A program made the translations under genes and the position numbers. This document shows, piece by piece, positions 43,088-51,624 of a DNA stretch of 64,000 nt (the first letter of the stretch is position 1; every line of letters begins with the position of its first letter). Source of the DNA: CAIKZZ01 sp036742455 (GTDB lineage: Bacteria; Pseudomonadota; Gammaproteobacteria; Steroidobacterales; Steroidobacteraceae); the NCBI GenBank assembly GCA_036742455.1, contig DAINQU010000016.1, forward strand, positions 1-64,000, given 5' to 3'. The notes under the pieces are model-generated. The model worked only from the letters and a program-made list of their open reading frames with translations, did no database searches and was not told the DNA's origin.

Positions 43088-46000
43088 AACTCTCACGTTC
43101 TCTGCTTTTGATGGCTGTTGCGGGCGTGTTTGCGCGCGCAGCAGTCGCGGCTGATTCTGCCCCTACGGTCGGCGACGTGATGAAACGTTCCGTTGAAGTG
43201 CGGACGGGCGTACTGGTCGCGCCCGATGCGGAACGCGCGCGGAAAAATTATGAGGCGTTCCTTGCGCTCTCTTCTGCCGACGATGCGTTGCGTGCCGACG
43301 CTATGCGTCGTCTCGCTGACCTGAGGCTTGAGGCGGGTGAGGAGGAGCGTATCGGTCAGGAGTTGGCGAGCGGGGCGCCGCTGCCTACCCGCGACGCAAT
43401 CGCCTTATACTCACGATTGCTCGAAGCGGTGCCCGACTATCCGCACGCTGACGCCGTCTACTACCAGTTGTCTCGTGCGTACGATGCGGCGGGTGATGAA
43501 GGCGCATCTGTAAAAGCGTTGGAATCACTCATCTCCCGATTCCCCCGTAGCGGCTTGGCGGCCGAAGCAGAGTTCCGTCGCGGCGAATATTTTTTCAGTA
43601 AACGCCGTTGGGCCGATGCTGAGTCTGCCTACCAAACGATGCTGGAAAAGTTCCCGTCATCGGATTTCGTAGAGCAGGCGACGTATAAATTAGGCTGGGC
43701 GCGCTTCAAATCTGGAGATAACGACGGGGCACTCGACGCGTTCGTGCGGTTGTTAGATCGCGAGTTGGTCGCGACTGACGGTCGCGAAAAAGAGATGGAT
43801 TCTTTTTCTCGGCCGCAGCGTGAATTACTGGAGGATACACTTCGGGTATCCGCACTGATTTTCAGTGCTGAGGATGGCACGACGGGGATCGACAAGTTCC
43901 TGGCCAGAGTGGGCAGGAAGCCCTACGAGGATCACCTGTTCGCGACGCTCGGCGACCTGTATGCCTCAAAAGAGCGCTGGACAGATGCGGCGGGTGCCTA
44001 TCGAGGCTTCGCTAAATTATCGCCCTGGCATGAGCGTGCGCCGATTCTGCAGAGCGTTGCCATTGACGCCTATCGACGCGGAGGATTTACGCAATTGGTC
44101 TTGGCGGCCAAGCAGGACTACGTAGAGCAGTATGGGACTGACGCTCCGTATTGGAGTCATCACTCGGCCGCCGATATGCCGCTGGTCCTTCGGGAAGTGA
44201 AGCAAAACCTCCAAGATGTGGCGGCGTACTATCACGAGCGCGCGCAGGCCTCGAAGCTGGCCTCGGATTATCAAGACGCGGCGCGGTGGTACCGCGAGTA
44301 CCTTAAAGAATTTCCGAAAGATGACGCGGCCGCTGAGACGGCGTACCTACTGTCCGACGCGTTATTCGAAAGCCGCCAGTACAGCGCGGCGGCCGATGAA
44401 TACTTGAAAGTCGCCTATGACCTTCCGTCGACGTCGCGTTCGGCGACGGCCGCCTACGCCGCCGTGGTTGCGTTCGAGAAACAGGAGGCGCTCAGTGCCG
44501 GTGATGAGCGTGCGAAACTGCATGCGCTATCGCTGGAGGCAGGCCTGCGCTTTGCGACAGCGTTTCCCGACCATCCCGAAAGCGGGGCTGTGTTGGTGCG
44601 CGTCGCCCGGCAGCGCTTGGAGGATCGCGACTTCGCGGCTGCAGTGAGCGTTGCCGCGCAGGCAGTGGATCGGCAGCCGGCTCTGCCTGATCGCTTGCTA
44701 CAGGATGCGTTGCTGGTTTCCGCCAATGGCGAGTTTGAATTGGGCCATTTTGATCTGGCCGAGAAGGCTGGCATTCAGTTGCTCCGCCTTATCGCGCCAG
44801 CCGACGGTCGGCGCGCGGCTATCGAGGAGAGGGTGGCGGCGTCGATTTACCGTCAGGGCGAGATCCAGCGCGACGCGGGCCGGCAACTGGAGGCAGCTCA
44901 GACATTCCTTCGAGTGGCTCGTGTCGTACCGAACTCACCGGTTCGGGAAACAGCGATGTTTGATGCGGCAGCGGCTTGGCTCGCTGCGGAGCAATGGCCG
45001 CAAGCGATTGAGGTGCTGGAGCAGTACCGGAAGGACTACCCGCGCAGCGAGCGTCAGCCGGAGGTGACACGCCGATTGGCAGCCGCGTACTTGGCAGCGA
45101 AGGATCCTTTGACTGCAGCAAAAGAGTTTGAGCGAATCGCGTCCCTGCCAGGTGGTGATGCCGGGACGCAGCGCGAGGCGCTTTTACAGGCCGCCGAGCT
45201 CTACGATAAGGCCGGCAATGGCGCCGCCGCGGCAAGCGCTCGGGACGTATATGTCCACCGTTTCCCAGAACCGTTCAGTGCCGCATTGGAGGTTCGCCAG
45301 AAATTGGCGGACTACGCTCGCTCCGTCGGGAATGCATCGAAGCGTGCCGCGATTCTGGAAGAACTGGTGCGCGTTGAGGCGGCGGCGGGCGCCCAGCGCG
45401 ATGACCGCAGCCGTTCACTAGCGGCTCAAGCAAGTCTCGAACTTGCAACACCGCTACGCGATGCATTTTTCGGCCTTCGGCTGACGAGTCCGCTGAAGAA
45501 GTCGTTAGAGGCAAAGCGAGCGGCACTGCAAAAAGCATTGCACGAATACGAAAAAGCGGACGCTTATGCGGTCGAAGATGTATCAACATCCGCAACCTAT
45601 GAAATGGCAGAGCTTTATCGCCGGCTTGCACAGGATCTGTTGAAGGCGGAGCGGCCGAAGAACCTGTCGCCCGATGCGCTAGAACAGTTCGGACTGCTAC
45701 TCGAAGAACAAGCCTTCCCGTTCGAGGAAAAAGCCATCGCGTTGCATGAGATTAATGCCGCACGAGTGATCTCCGTGGGTCTTTACAACGACTCTGTCCG
45801 TCGCAGCATGGACGCGCTGAGCGAGATGAAGCCCGCTCGGTACGGAAAATTGGAAGCTCCAGAGGAGTTGTCGATTGATATGATCGCCGGCCCTAGCGGA
45901 TCCCCGTCATTGGACGTGAACGTGCGATTCCAAGAGGCCGTCGCGTTAGCGCCGACGAATTCTGTCCGCGCAGAGGCGGAATTGAAAACAATCATCGAAC

Positions 46001-46404
46001 AGGCCCCGGATGCGACGGGTCCGTATCTGAATGAAGCGATTCTGGCGGCTAACGCTGGTCGTTACTCGGACGCTCAGGCTCTGCTGCAGCGTGCGTTGGC
46101 GCATACGCCGGACCAAGTCAGTGTGCTGGATGAGCAGGGGATCGTATTGCGGCATTTGGGACAATTCACCGCTGCCGCGATGGCCTATGAAGCGGCGCTC
46201 AAGGCGGACCCCGAGAGTGTTAAGGCGCGCCGAAATTTCGGTGTATTGCTGGACCTTTACTTAGGCCGTTCGGATGAGGCGGTCCGTCTCTGGAAACAGG
46301 CGATTGAGATCGAAGGAACCGATAAGACGCTAGAGGGCTGGATCGCTGAGGTGGCGCATCGGGTGCCATCACCCAAGTCTTCCGGTAAGGGGGAGCCGAA
46401 TTGA
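43084..46404 (+). CDS. Giant periplasmic TPR protein (GltD/AgmU-like position)
   Basis: This 1106-residue protein has a signal peptide (about 1-22) and is almost entirely TPR-like helical repeats. Examples are YYQLSRAYDAAGDEGASVKA near 120, YKLGWARFKSGDNDGALDAF near 200 and, at the C-terminus, VLDEQGIVLRHLGQFTAAAM near 1020. Early repeats resemble BamD/YbgF-type arrays. The size and position parallel the large TPR protein AgmU/GltD of Myxococcus gliding, but homology has not been tested here. It overlaps its neighbours by 4 bp on both sides, so it is translated in a coupled series. Confidence 0.87.
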   Translation: MKLSRSLLLMAVAGVFARAAVAADSAPTVGDVMKRSVEVRTGVLVAPDAERARKNYEAFLALSSADDALRADAMRRLADLRLEAGEEERIGQELASGAPLPTRDAIALYSRLLEAVPDYPHADAVYYQLSRAYDAAGDEGASVKALESLISRFPRSGLAAEAEFRRGEYFFSKRRWADAESAYQTMLEKFPSSDFVEQATYKLGWARFKSGDNDGALDAFVRLLDRELVATDGREKEMDSFSRPQRELLEDTLRVSALIFSAEDGTTGIDKFLARVGRKPYEDHLFATLGDLYASKERWTDAAGAYRGFAKLSPWHERAPILQSVAIDAYRRGGFTQLVLAAKQDYVEQYGTDAPYWSHHSAADMPLVLREVKQNLQDVAAYYHERAQASKLASDYQDAARWYREYLKEFPKDDAAAETAYLLSDALFESRQYSAAADEYLKVAYDLPSTSRSATAAYAAVVAFEKQEALSAGDERAKLHALSLEAGLRFATAFPDHPESGAVLVRVARQRLEDRDFAAAVSVAAQAVDRQPALPDRLLQDALLVSANGEFELGHFDLAEKAGIQLLRLIAPADGRRAAIEERVAASIYRQGEIQRDAGRQLEAAQTFLRVARVVPNSPVRETAMFDAAAAWLAAEQWPQAIEVLEQYRKDYPRSERQPEVTRRLAAAYLAAKDPLTAAKEFERIASLPGGDAGTQREALLQAAELYDKAGNGAAAASARDVYVHRFPEPFSAALEVRQKLADYARSVGNASKRAAILEELVRVEAAAGAQRDDRSRSLAAQASLELATPLRDAFFGLRLTSPLKKSLEAKRAALQKALHEYEKADAYAVEDVSTSATYEMAELYRRLAQDLLKAERPKNLSPDALEQFGLLLEEQAFPFEEKAIALHEINAARVISVGLYNDSVRRSMDALSEMKPARYGKLEAPEELSIDMIAGPSGSPSLDVNVRFQEAVALAPTNSVRAEAELKTIIEQAPDATGPYLNEAILAANAGRYSDAQALLQRALAHTPDQVSVLDEQGIVLRHLGQFTAAAMAYEAALKADPESVKARRNFGVLLDLYLGRSDEAVRLWKQAIEIEGTDKTLEGWIAEVAHRVPSPKSSGKGEPN

Positions 46405-46781
46405 AACGTAAGGCATACCTGGTTTGTCTGCTCGCCGGGGTCATTGGTGCTCCGGCCTTCGCGGCTGATCCACCGGCAAAGTCGCCATCGGCTTCGGCGG
46501 CTCAGCCTCCCGTGGCGGCCAAAGAGGGAGGCGCTTCCAAGGCGATGGACCATCTTGATCTCGATTCCACCGAAGTGACGGGAAATCGCGAGCTGCCGAA
46601 GGTGATGGTGATCGTGCCGTGGAAGCATACCGATCCCGGTGAAGTCGCCGGACGCCCTGCGCACAGTCTTATGGATGAAGTACTCAAGCCCATTGACCGC
46701 GACGTATTGCGTCGGGAGATGGGTTACTACGACAAACTCGGCGCCGCGAAGCCTGAGTCCCATACTCAGCCTGAGAACTAG
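46401..46781 (+). CDS. Small exported protein of the TPR-ExbB cluster
   Basis: This 126-residue protein starts at TTG 46401 inside the stop of the giant TPR gene (TTGA overlap). It has a signal peptide (MKRKAYLVCLLAGVIGAPAFA), a low-complexity Ala/Pro/Ser stretch, and a distinctive ordered part: LDLDSTEVTGNRELPKVMVI, then VPWKHTDPGEVAGRPAHSL and LKPIDRDVLRREMGYY. I know no named family. A 79-bp gap separates it from the ExbB gene, which has its own GGAG ribosome site. Confidence 0.75.
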   Translation: MKRKAYLVCLLAGVIGAPAFAADPPAKSPSASAAQPPVAAKEGGASKAMDHLDLDSTEVTGNRELPKVMVIVPWKHTDPGEVAGRPAHSLMDEVLKPIDRDVLRREMGYYDKLGAAKPESHTQPEN

Positions 46782-46860
46782 TCCACGGTTTCGTTTACAT
46801 ATTTCGTTTCCAATCCGGTCACCGCGCCTTTTCGGCGGGCCGAGCACTACGGAGCATTGC

Positions 46861-47523
46861 ATGCACGCCTTTGACGTTGTCATCAACTTCTTCAGACAGG
46901 GTGGATTTTTCCTCTATCCGATCGCCCTGGTTTGGATTATCGGACTTGCAATCGCCGTTGAGCGGTTCGTCTACCTTAATCGGGTTGGATCGGGTAACGA
47001 TCGTCTTTGGGGCGAGCTGCAACCTTTGTTTGAGGCCGGTAACTTTGCGAAAGCGACCCAGACGGTTGCGGCTTCAGAGGGTGCTCTGGCTCAGGTGATG
47101 CGGTACGGTTTGAGCCGAATCGCAACGGCGCGTCGTCGCGATGACGTCGAGAAAGCGATGGAAGAGAGCCTCGTAGAGGTGGTTCCGCAGCTTGAGCGTC
47201 GGACGCATTACCTGTCGGCGCTGGCAAATATTGGCATGCTCATGGGCCTGTTCGGAACCGTCTTGGGCCTCATCAATGCGTTCGCTGCTGTCGCACAGGC
47301 AAATCCGGCTGAGAAAGCGAGCCTGTTGTCCGGCAGCATCTCCGTGGCCATGAACAACACGGCGCTCGGTTTGTTGTCTGCGATCACGTTGTTATTGTCA
47401 CACCTGTATTTAGAGACGAAGACGACCAATATCGTCGATGGCCTCGAGGTCGTTAGCGTCAAGTTTCTGAACGCGCTCTCGGAACGTAACGCGCAATCGC
47501 AGTCTACGAATACGGCGGGCTGA
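46861..47523 (+). CDS. MotA/TolQ/ExbB proton channel family protein
   Basis: This 220-residue inner-membrane protein has three transmembrane helices: about 14-34 (FFLYPIALVWIIGLAIAVE), 115-141 (NIGMLMGLFGTVLGLINAF) and 155-180 (NNTALGLLSAITLLLSHLYL). The FGTVLG and NTALGLLSAI segments hold the polar Thr residues that line the ion path in ExbB/TolQ. With ExbD-type partners it would convert proton motive force into movement or force on periplasmic proteins. It is the AglR-like channel of the cluster. The start is ATG 46861 after GGAG. The longer upstream frame is not credible. Confidence 0.93.
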   Translation: MHAFDVVINFFRQGGFFLYPIALVWIIGLAIAVERFVYLNRVGSGNDRLWGELQPLFEAGNFAKATQTVAASEGALAQVMRYGLSRIATARRRDDVEKAMEESLVEVVPQLERRTHYLSALANIGMLMGLFGTVLGLINAFAAVAQANPAEKASLLSGSISVAMNNTALGLLSAITLLLSHLYLETKTTNIVDGLEVVSVKFLNALSERNAQSQSTNTAG

Positions 47524-47527
47524 AACC

Positions 47528-48049
47528 ATGGCCGGCTCGAAGCTTCGCGGCCGCCAAGCGCGCAACCATGCGCGCTACAAGGGTCGGAACGATATCAATA
47601 TCGTTCCGATGCTGGATATTTTTACGATTTTGCTTTTCTTTCTGATTTTTACGGCGGTTTTCTCAAAGACCCATATCGTGGAGTTGGACTTACCTGCGAA
47701 GAGCACCGAGGCGCTAAAGTTGCCTGATTCGCTCCAGTTGGAAGTTGTGGTTCGCAAGGATCAGCTTGTGGTCCAGGATCGGAATACCGGACCGCTGAAG
47801 CCGCTGCCGAATGTCGATGGGCATTACGATTTTGAGGGGCTCAACGCGTTTTTGGCGCGAGTTAAGGCGCAAGTCCCTACGCTTCGCAACGCAACCGTGC
47901 TCTTGGATCCCGATATTTCCTACGACTCAATTGTGGCGACGATGGATGCCGTTCGTGCCTTTGATGGCATTGAAGATGGCGTCCCCGCGAAGGGAGAGCT
48001 GTTTCCGGTGATTGCTCTGGGTGATGCGCCTCAGGAGGGCCGGTCGTGA
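47528..48049 (+). CDS. ExbD/TolR family protein, first copy
   Basis: This 173-residue protein has a basic cytoplasmic N-terminus, one transmembrane helix (about 28-47) with the ion-carrying aspartate in INIVPMLDIFTILLFFLIF (Asp about 30), and a periplasmic domain ending before SYDSIVATMDAV. It should dimerise within the ExbB-type pentamer. It starts 4 bp after the channel gene and overlaps the second ExbD gene by 4 bp (GTGA). Confidence 0.92.
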   Translation: MAGSKLRGRQARNHARYKGRNDINIVPMLDIFTILLFFLIFTAVFSKTHIVELDLPAKSTEALKLPDSLQLEVVVRKDQLVVQDRNTGPLKPLPNVDGHYDFEGLNAFLARVKAQVPTLRNATVLLDPDISYDSIVATMDAVRAFDGIEDGVPAKGELFPVIALGDAPQEGRS

Positions 48050-48552
48050 CACGATTGGTTCGTCGTAAGCCTAAAGCGGGCGGAGCCGGTCACGGCATGC
48101 CGGCGCTCGTGCCCATGATTGACATGCTCGTCATCTTGGTCGTGTACATGCTGGTGCACACGTCCGACTATGAGATTCTTCCGAATACGAAGAATATCTC
48201 CATACCGTCGTCGGTATCGGAGACGAAGCCGAATAATTCAACCGTCATGATGATCACGAAGGACACGGTGTTCGTGGACGGCAAGATCGCAGCATCCGTA
48301 GCGGACATTGAGCGCGGTGACGCTGCGAGCCTCCACGCTCTTGAGAACGCGCTCAATGCGTCGACGCATACCGAGGCTGTCCTCCGCGCAACCGACTCCA
48401 AGCCGGCGGAAGTGACGGTTATGGCCGACAAGAATCTGCCCTATAGCCTCCTAAAAGCGGTGATGACGGCGGCCACCGAAGCGCATGTCGCAAAGCTATC
48501 GCTGGGAGTCGTAGAGAAAGAGAGTCAGATCAAGCCGCCAGGAGGTGGCTGA
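48046..48552 (+). CDS. ExbD/TolR family protein, second copy
   Basis: This 168-residue protein has one transmembrane helix (about 20-40) with the conserved aspartate in LVPMIDMLVILVVYML (Asp about 25), and a periplasmic domain with the NLPYSLLKAVMTAATEA motif. Together with the preceding copy it makes a one-ExbB/two-ExbD set, like the AglR-AglQ-AglS gliding motor of Myxococcus. It starts at GTG 48046, inside the upstream stop, and its own stop lies one base before the AgmX-like gene's start. Confidence 0.92.
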   Translation: MTRLVRRKPKAGGAGHGMPALVPMIDMLVILVVYMLVHTSDYEILPNTKNISIPSSVSETKPNNSTVMMITKDTVFVDGKIAASVADIERGDAASLHALENALNASTHTEAVLRATDSKPAEVTVMADKNLPYSLLKAVMTAATEAHVAKLSLGVVEKESQIKPPGGG

Positions 48553-48553
48553 T

Positions 48554-49456
48554 ATGACGACCACGTTAGTCAACTATCGCATTTATGACCTGCCGCTGGC
48601 CGCGGACTCCGGGCAGGAACGGCGATTTAAACGGTATATACGCGCCGGCGTTTTGGTCTGGTTGGCCATTATTGTGGGCGTGAAACTGATACCGGTTCCG
48701 CCGGCCGCGGTTGTGCCGGCCAAGCAACTCATCAACGCCACGGTTGAACTTAAGCTCAACGAGCCGCCGAAGCCAGACGTGCCGCCGAAGAAGCCTGAGC
48801 CAAAGGTTGCTCCCAAAGTGGCTCCGGTTGCACCCGCTCCGGATGCGCGGCGTGAGGCACAAAAGGCGCTTTCCGCGATGAAGGACGAGTTCGCAAGCCT
48901 TCGTTCGCTCCTCAAGTCGGAGCCGCTCGCAAGCGCAAAGCCCCTAAAAGCGCGGGTCGACGGCCCAGCACGGTCGGAACGATCGCTGTTGACCTCCAAT
49001 ATCGCCACAGCCAGCGGCGGCATTAATACCGCGGCCATGAGCAGTGGTTTCGGTGGCGGAACGGGGTCCTTGAAGGGTCATGCAACGATGCAAGGGATTC
49101 AGTCCTTTGCGGACGGGATGAAGCAGAACGGGGAGGGTGCACGCCGATCGGGTACGAGCGGTAAGGCGGCGCGCAGTCGTGAAGAGATTGAAATGGTCTT
49201 CGATCGTAATAAATCGTCGATCTACAACCTCTACAACCGTGCGTTGCGAAACGATCCAGCCCTGCAGGGTAAAGTCGTCATCCAATTAACGATTCTCCCG
49301 ACCGGTGAAGTGACCGACTGTAAGGTGATCTCAAGCGAGCTGAAGAACGAAGAGCTTGAGCGTAAGTTGATCGCGCTGATCAAAATGTTCCATTTTGAAA
49401 GCAGAGACGTTGAGTTGATCACGACGACCAAGCCGATCGACTTCTTCCCCGGGTGA
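48554..49456 (+). CDS. AgmX/PglI C-terminal domain protein (TonB-like)
   Basis: This 300-residue protein has a cytoplasmic N-terminus, one transmembrane helix (about 29-48), a proline-rich PPKPDVPPKKPEPK linker and a disordered Gly/Ser middle. The C-terminal domain at about 205-300 contains YNRALRNDPALQGKVVIQLT and GEVTDCKVISSEL. This is the TonB-like layout of AgmX/GltJ- and PglI/GltG-type proteins that transmit motor force. The start ATG 48554 has AGGAGG nine bases upstream; GTG 48545 is possible. It overlaps the SirB2-like gene by 4 bp. Confidence 0.88.
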   Translation: MTTTLVNYRIYDLPLAADSGQERRFKRYIRAGVLVWLAIIVGVKLIPVPPAAVVPAKQLINATVELKLNEPPKPDVPPKKPEPKVAPKVAPVAPAPDARREAQKALSAMKDEFASLRSLLKSEPLASAKPLKARVDGPARSERSLLTSNIATASGGINTAAMSSGFGGGTGSLKGHATMQGIQSFADGMKQNGEGARRSGTSGKAARSREEIEMVFDRNKSSIYNLYNRALRNDPALQGKVVIQLTILPTGEVTDCKVISSELKNEELERKLIALIKMFHFESRDVELITTTKPIDFFPG

Positions 49457-49890
49457 TCGCTCCCGGCGATTGGGTCGCATGGTTGCGCGTACTGCACGTG
49501 AGCGCAGTGAGCGCGTCGATCGCGTTATTCGCTGGCCGTAGCCTGGCCTCCTTGCGTGGGAGGCCGTGGCCGCGTCGCGGATGGATAGGCATCGCGCCGC
49601 ATATGGTGGACACCGTATTGCTGGTCAGCGCGGTCTGTCTGATCGTCGTGCTGCGTCAGTATCCGTTTGCGGCAGCGTGGGTGACGGCTAAGTTAATTGG
49701 CCTCATGGTGTATATCGCGCTGGGTGCGGTGGCGATGCAGAGTCATCTCGCTCGTTGGATACGCGCACTGTGCTTGGGCGCTGCGGCGCTGGTCGCCGTT
49801 TATATGGCATTGACGGCTTTGCATCACGACCCGAATCCCGGGCATTGGTTTTCGTCTTGCGTCGATTATCCCACTGGCGCGCCGCCTTGA
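49453..49890 (+). CDS. SirB2-like membrane protein
   Basis: This 145-residue protein has four predicted transmembrane helices, at about 8-27, 52-70, 76-95 and 98-118. It fits the SirB family through WLRVLHVSAVSASIALFAGR, APHMVDTVLLVSA and AWVTAKLIGLMVYIALG. SirB-type proteins are of unknown function. It starts at GTG 49453 (GTGA overlap) at the very end of the ExbB/ExbD/AgmX-like gene series. It may be a passenger or a membrane accessory of the cluster. Confidence 0.8.
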   Translation: MIAPGDWVAWLRVLHVSAVSASIALFAGRSLASLRGRPWPRRGWIGIAPHMVDTVLLVSAVCLIVVLRQYPFAAAWVTAKLIGLMVYIALGAVAMQSHLARWIRALCLGAAALVAVYMALTALHHDPNPGHWFSSCVDYPTGAPP

Positions 49891-49921
49891 AGGGTGGTCC
49901 AGCTCGTTCAAAGGTCTGGTG

Positions 49922-50836
49922 TTAGGGAGTTCTGACCGGATTTTGAGCCCCATGCGTTGGTGAGCGTCGCAGTGCCTCGAGCACCAGAATACCAACGACG
50001 ATCAGTGCGACACCCAGCCACTGCGCGATGCTGAATCGTTCTCCAAAGAGCCACGCTCCCAACAATATGGTCGTCGGTGGCCCCACGGTACTGACGACCG
50101 ACGCGCGAGGTGCGCCCAAGCGCCGCACGCCTTCCGCCATGGCAAGCATCGGGACGACCGTCGCGAAGAGTACGAGGCCGGCAAAAAGAGCGATGTCGCG
50201 ATGGTCCCAATGGGTTTGCCAATGGGCTCCGCTCACGACATGGTGGAACCCAAGACAGGCGGTGGCGGCGGCCAGCGCGTACACCGTATATGCGGCGCTA
50301 CCGATCACCTGAGACCAACGGTCGCCGGTGACGTAATAGATCGCAGACGTCATTGCGCAGGCGAGCACGAGACCGGCGCCGGTCAGATTGGCGTGCAAAA
50401 TGTGCAAATCGAGTCCCGTGACAACCATGAGAATGCCGGCGTAGGTAATGAGGAGCGCGCCGAGCATGGAACCGTCGGGGCGACGGCGGTAGAGGCCAGC
50501 ATCTATCAAGACGACGATCGACGGATACGAGAAAAGTAGGACGCGCTCAACACTGGCATCAATCAGTTGGAGCGCTTGAAAGTCGAACCGGGCGCCGAAG
50601 TAATAGCAGGCGATGCCTGCAAATACGGTCCAAGCAAGGGCGGTAGGGTGACGGGGCGCTAAGGTCTGAGCGCCCTGAGTCAGTACCGTCCAGAAGGCCA
50701 TGCAAGGCAGGGCATACAGAGCGCGGAGTAGCACGACCGTCTCGACGGACCAACCATCCGCATACAGCGCTTTAGCGAATACGCCTTTGGAGGCAAATCC
50801 TATTGCGCCGATCATGGCGAGAGAGAGCCCGAGCAT
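49922..50836 (-). CDS. EamA-family (DMT superfamily) transporter
   Basis: This 304-residue inner-membrane protein has two EamA repeats of about five helices each (about 1-140 and 150-290), with the typical ...GPPTTILLGAWLFGE stretch in the second. Such transporters export amino acids, nucleosides or other metabolites; the substrate is unknown. The start at 50836 (MLGLSLAMIG) has GGGGAG seven bases upstream. GTG 50869 overlaps the nitroreductase stop (GTGA) but lacks a ribosome site. It is probably cotranscribed with the nitroreductase gene. Confidence 0.85.
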   Translation of the reverse strand: MLGLSLAMIGAIGFASKGVFAKALYADGWSVETVVLLRALYALPCMAFWTVLTQGAQTLAPRHPTALAWTVFAGIACYYFGARFDFQALQLIDASVERVLLFSYPSIVVLIDAGLYRRRPDGSMLGALLITYAGILMVVTGLDLHILHANLTGAGLVLACAMTSAIYYVTGDRWSQVIGSAAYTVYALAAATACLGFHHVVSGAHWQTHWDHRDIALFAGLVLFATVVPMLAMAEGVRRLGAPRASVVSTVGPPTTILLGAWLFGERFSIAQWLGVALIVVGILVLEALRRSPTHGAQNPVRTP

Positions 50837-50865
50837 CGAGCGACTCCCCGGTCGGATATCGCGGG

Positions 50866-51558
50866 TCACGTCGACGGATTGGCGTCGTCGCCCAGGTGCC
50901 ACTGTGTGAATTCATCGACGGCGAGACGCCCCGGCCGATACCGGTTAATCGGTGCGTCGTTATCCGGATATCCCAGCGAAACGCCACAGACGAGCATCTG
51001 TGTGTCCGGTACACCCAGTGAGGAGCGCACGACGCTATCGAACGGGACCCAAGCCGCTTGAGGGCAGGTTGCCAAGCCGGCCTCCAACGCTGCCAACATG
51101 AGGTTCTGCAGAAACATTCCGCAATCGATCAGGCTACCTCGCCCGAGATCACGGTCGAGGAATAAGAACAGCCCGATGGGTGCACCAAAGAATTCGAAAT
51201 TCCGCAATTCTTGGGCGAGCCCAGCTGCTCTGTCGCCCTTCTGGATACCGAGCAACCCGTACAAGCCCCATCCGCAGGCGCGACGCCGCGCGAGATACGG
51301 ATCGCGCCATTGTTGTGGGTAATAGTCGTAACCATCCGCGGGCCGATCATCCGCAGACAGAGCCGCCGCACGGACGTTAGCGCAGACGCGAGCCCGGCTC
51401 GCGCCCGCAACGACGTGAACTTGCCAAGGTTGGATGTTGGTGCCGCTGGGGGCATAGCCGGCGGCGCCGAGTACGGCGCGGATCAACTCCACGGACACTG
51501 GGCGAGGCAGGAATGCGCGGGTTGAACCGCGGTCCCGCATAAGTTGAGTGGCAGACAT
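50866..51558 (-). CDS. Nitroreductase family oxidoreductase
   Basis: This 230-residue FMN enzyme has the family opening MRDRGSTRAFLPRPV, the AAGYAPSGTNIQPWQVHVVAG FMN-binding segment read as SGTNIQPW, and the C-terminal GYPDNDAPINRYR. Members reduce nitroaromatics, quinones or enones with NAD(P)H. The reaction here is not predictable. It is upstream of the EamA gene and 66 bp downstream of hexR on the same strand. Confidence 0.9.
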   Translation of the reverse strand: MSATQLMRDRGSTRAFLPRPVSVELIRAVLGAAGYAPSGTNIQPWQVHVVAGASRARVCANVRAAALSADDRPADGYDYYPQQWRDPYLARRRACGWGLYGLLGIQKGDRAAGLAQELRNFEFFGAPIGLFLFLDRDLGRGSLIDCGMFLQNLMLAALEAGLATCPQAAWVPFDSVVRSSLGVPDTQMLVCGVSLGYPDNDAPINRYRPGRLAVDEFTQWHLGDDANPST

Positions 51559-51624
51559 TGGAAACCCGTATCACAGCCGACGTGCGAATTTAAGCCATAT
51601 CGGCCCAATCCGCACGGGAGTTAC

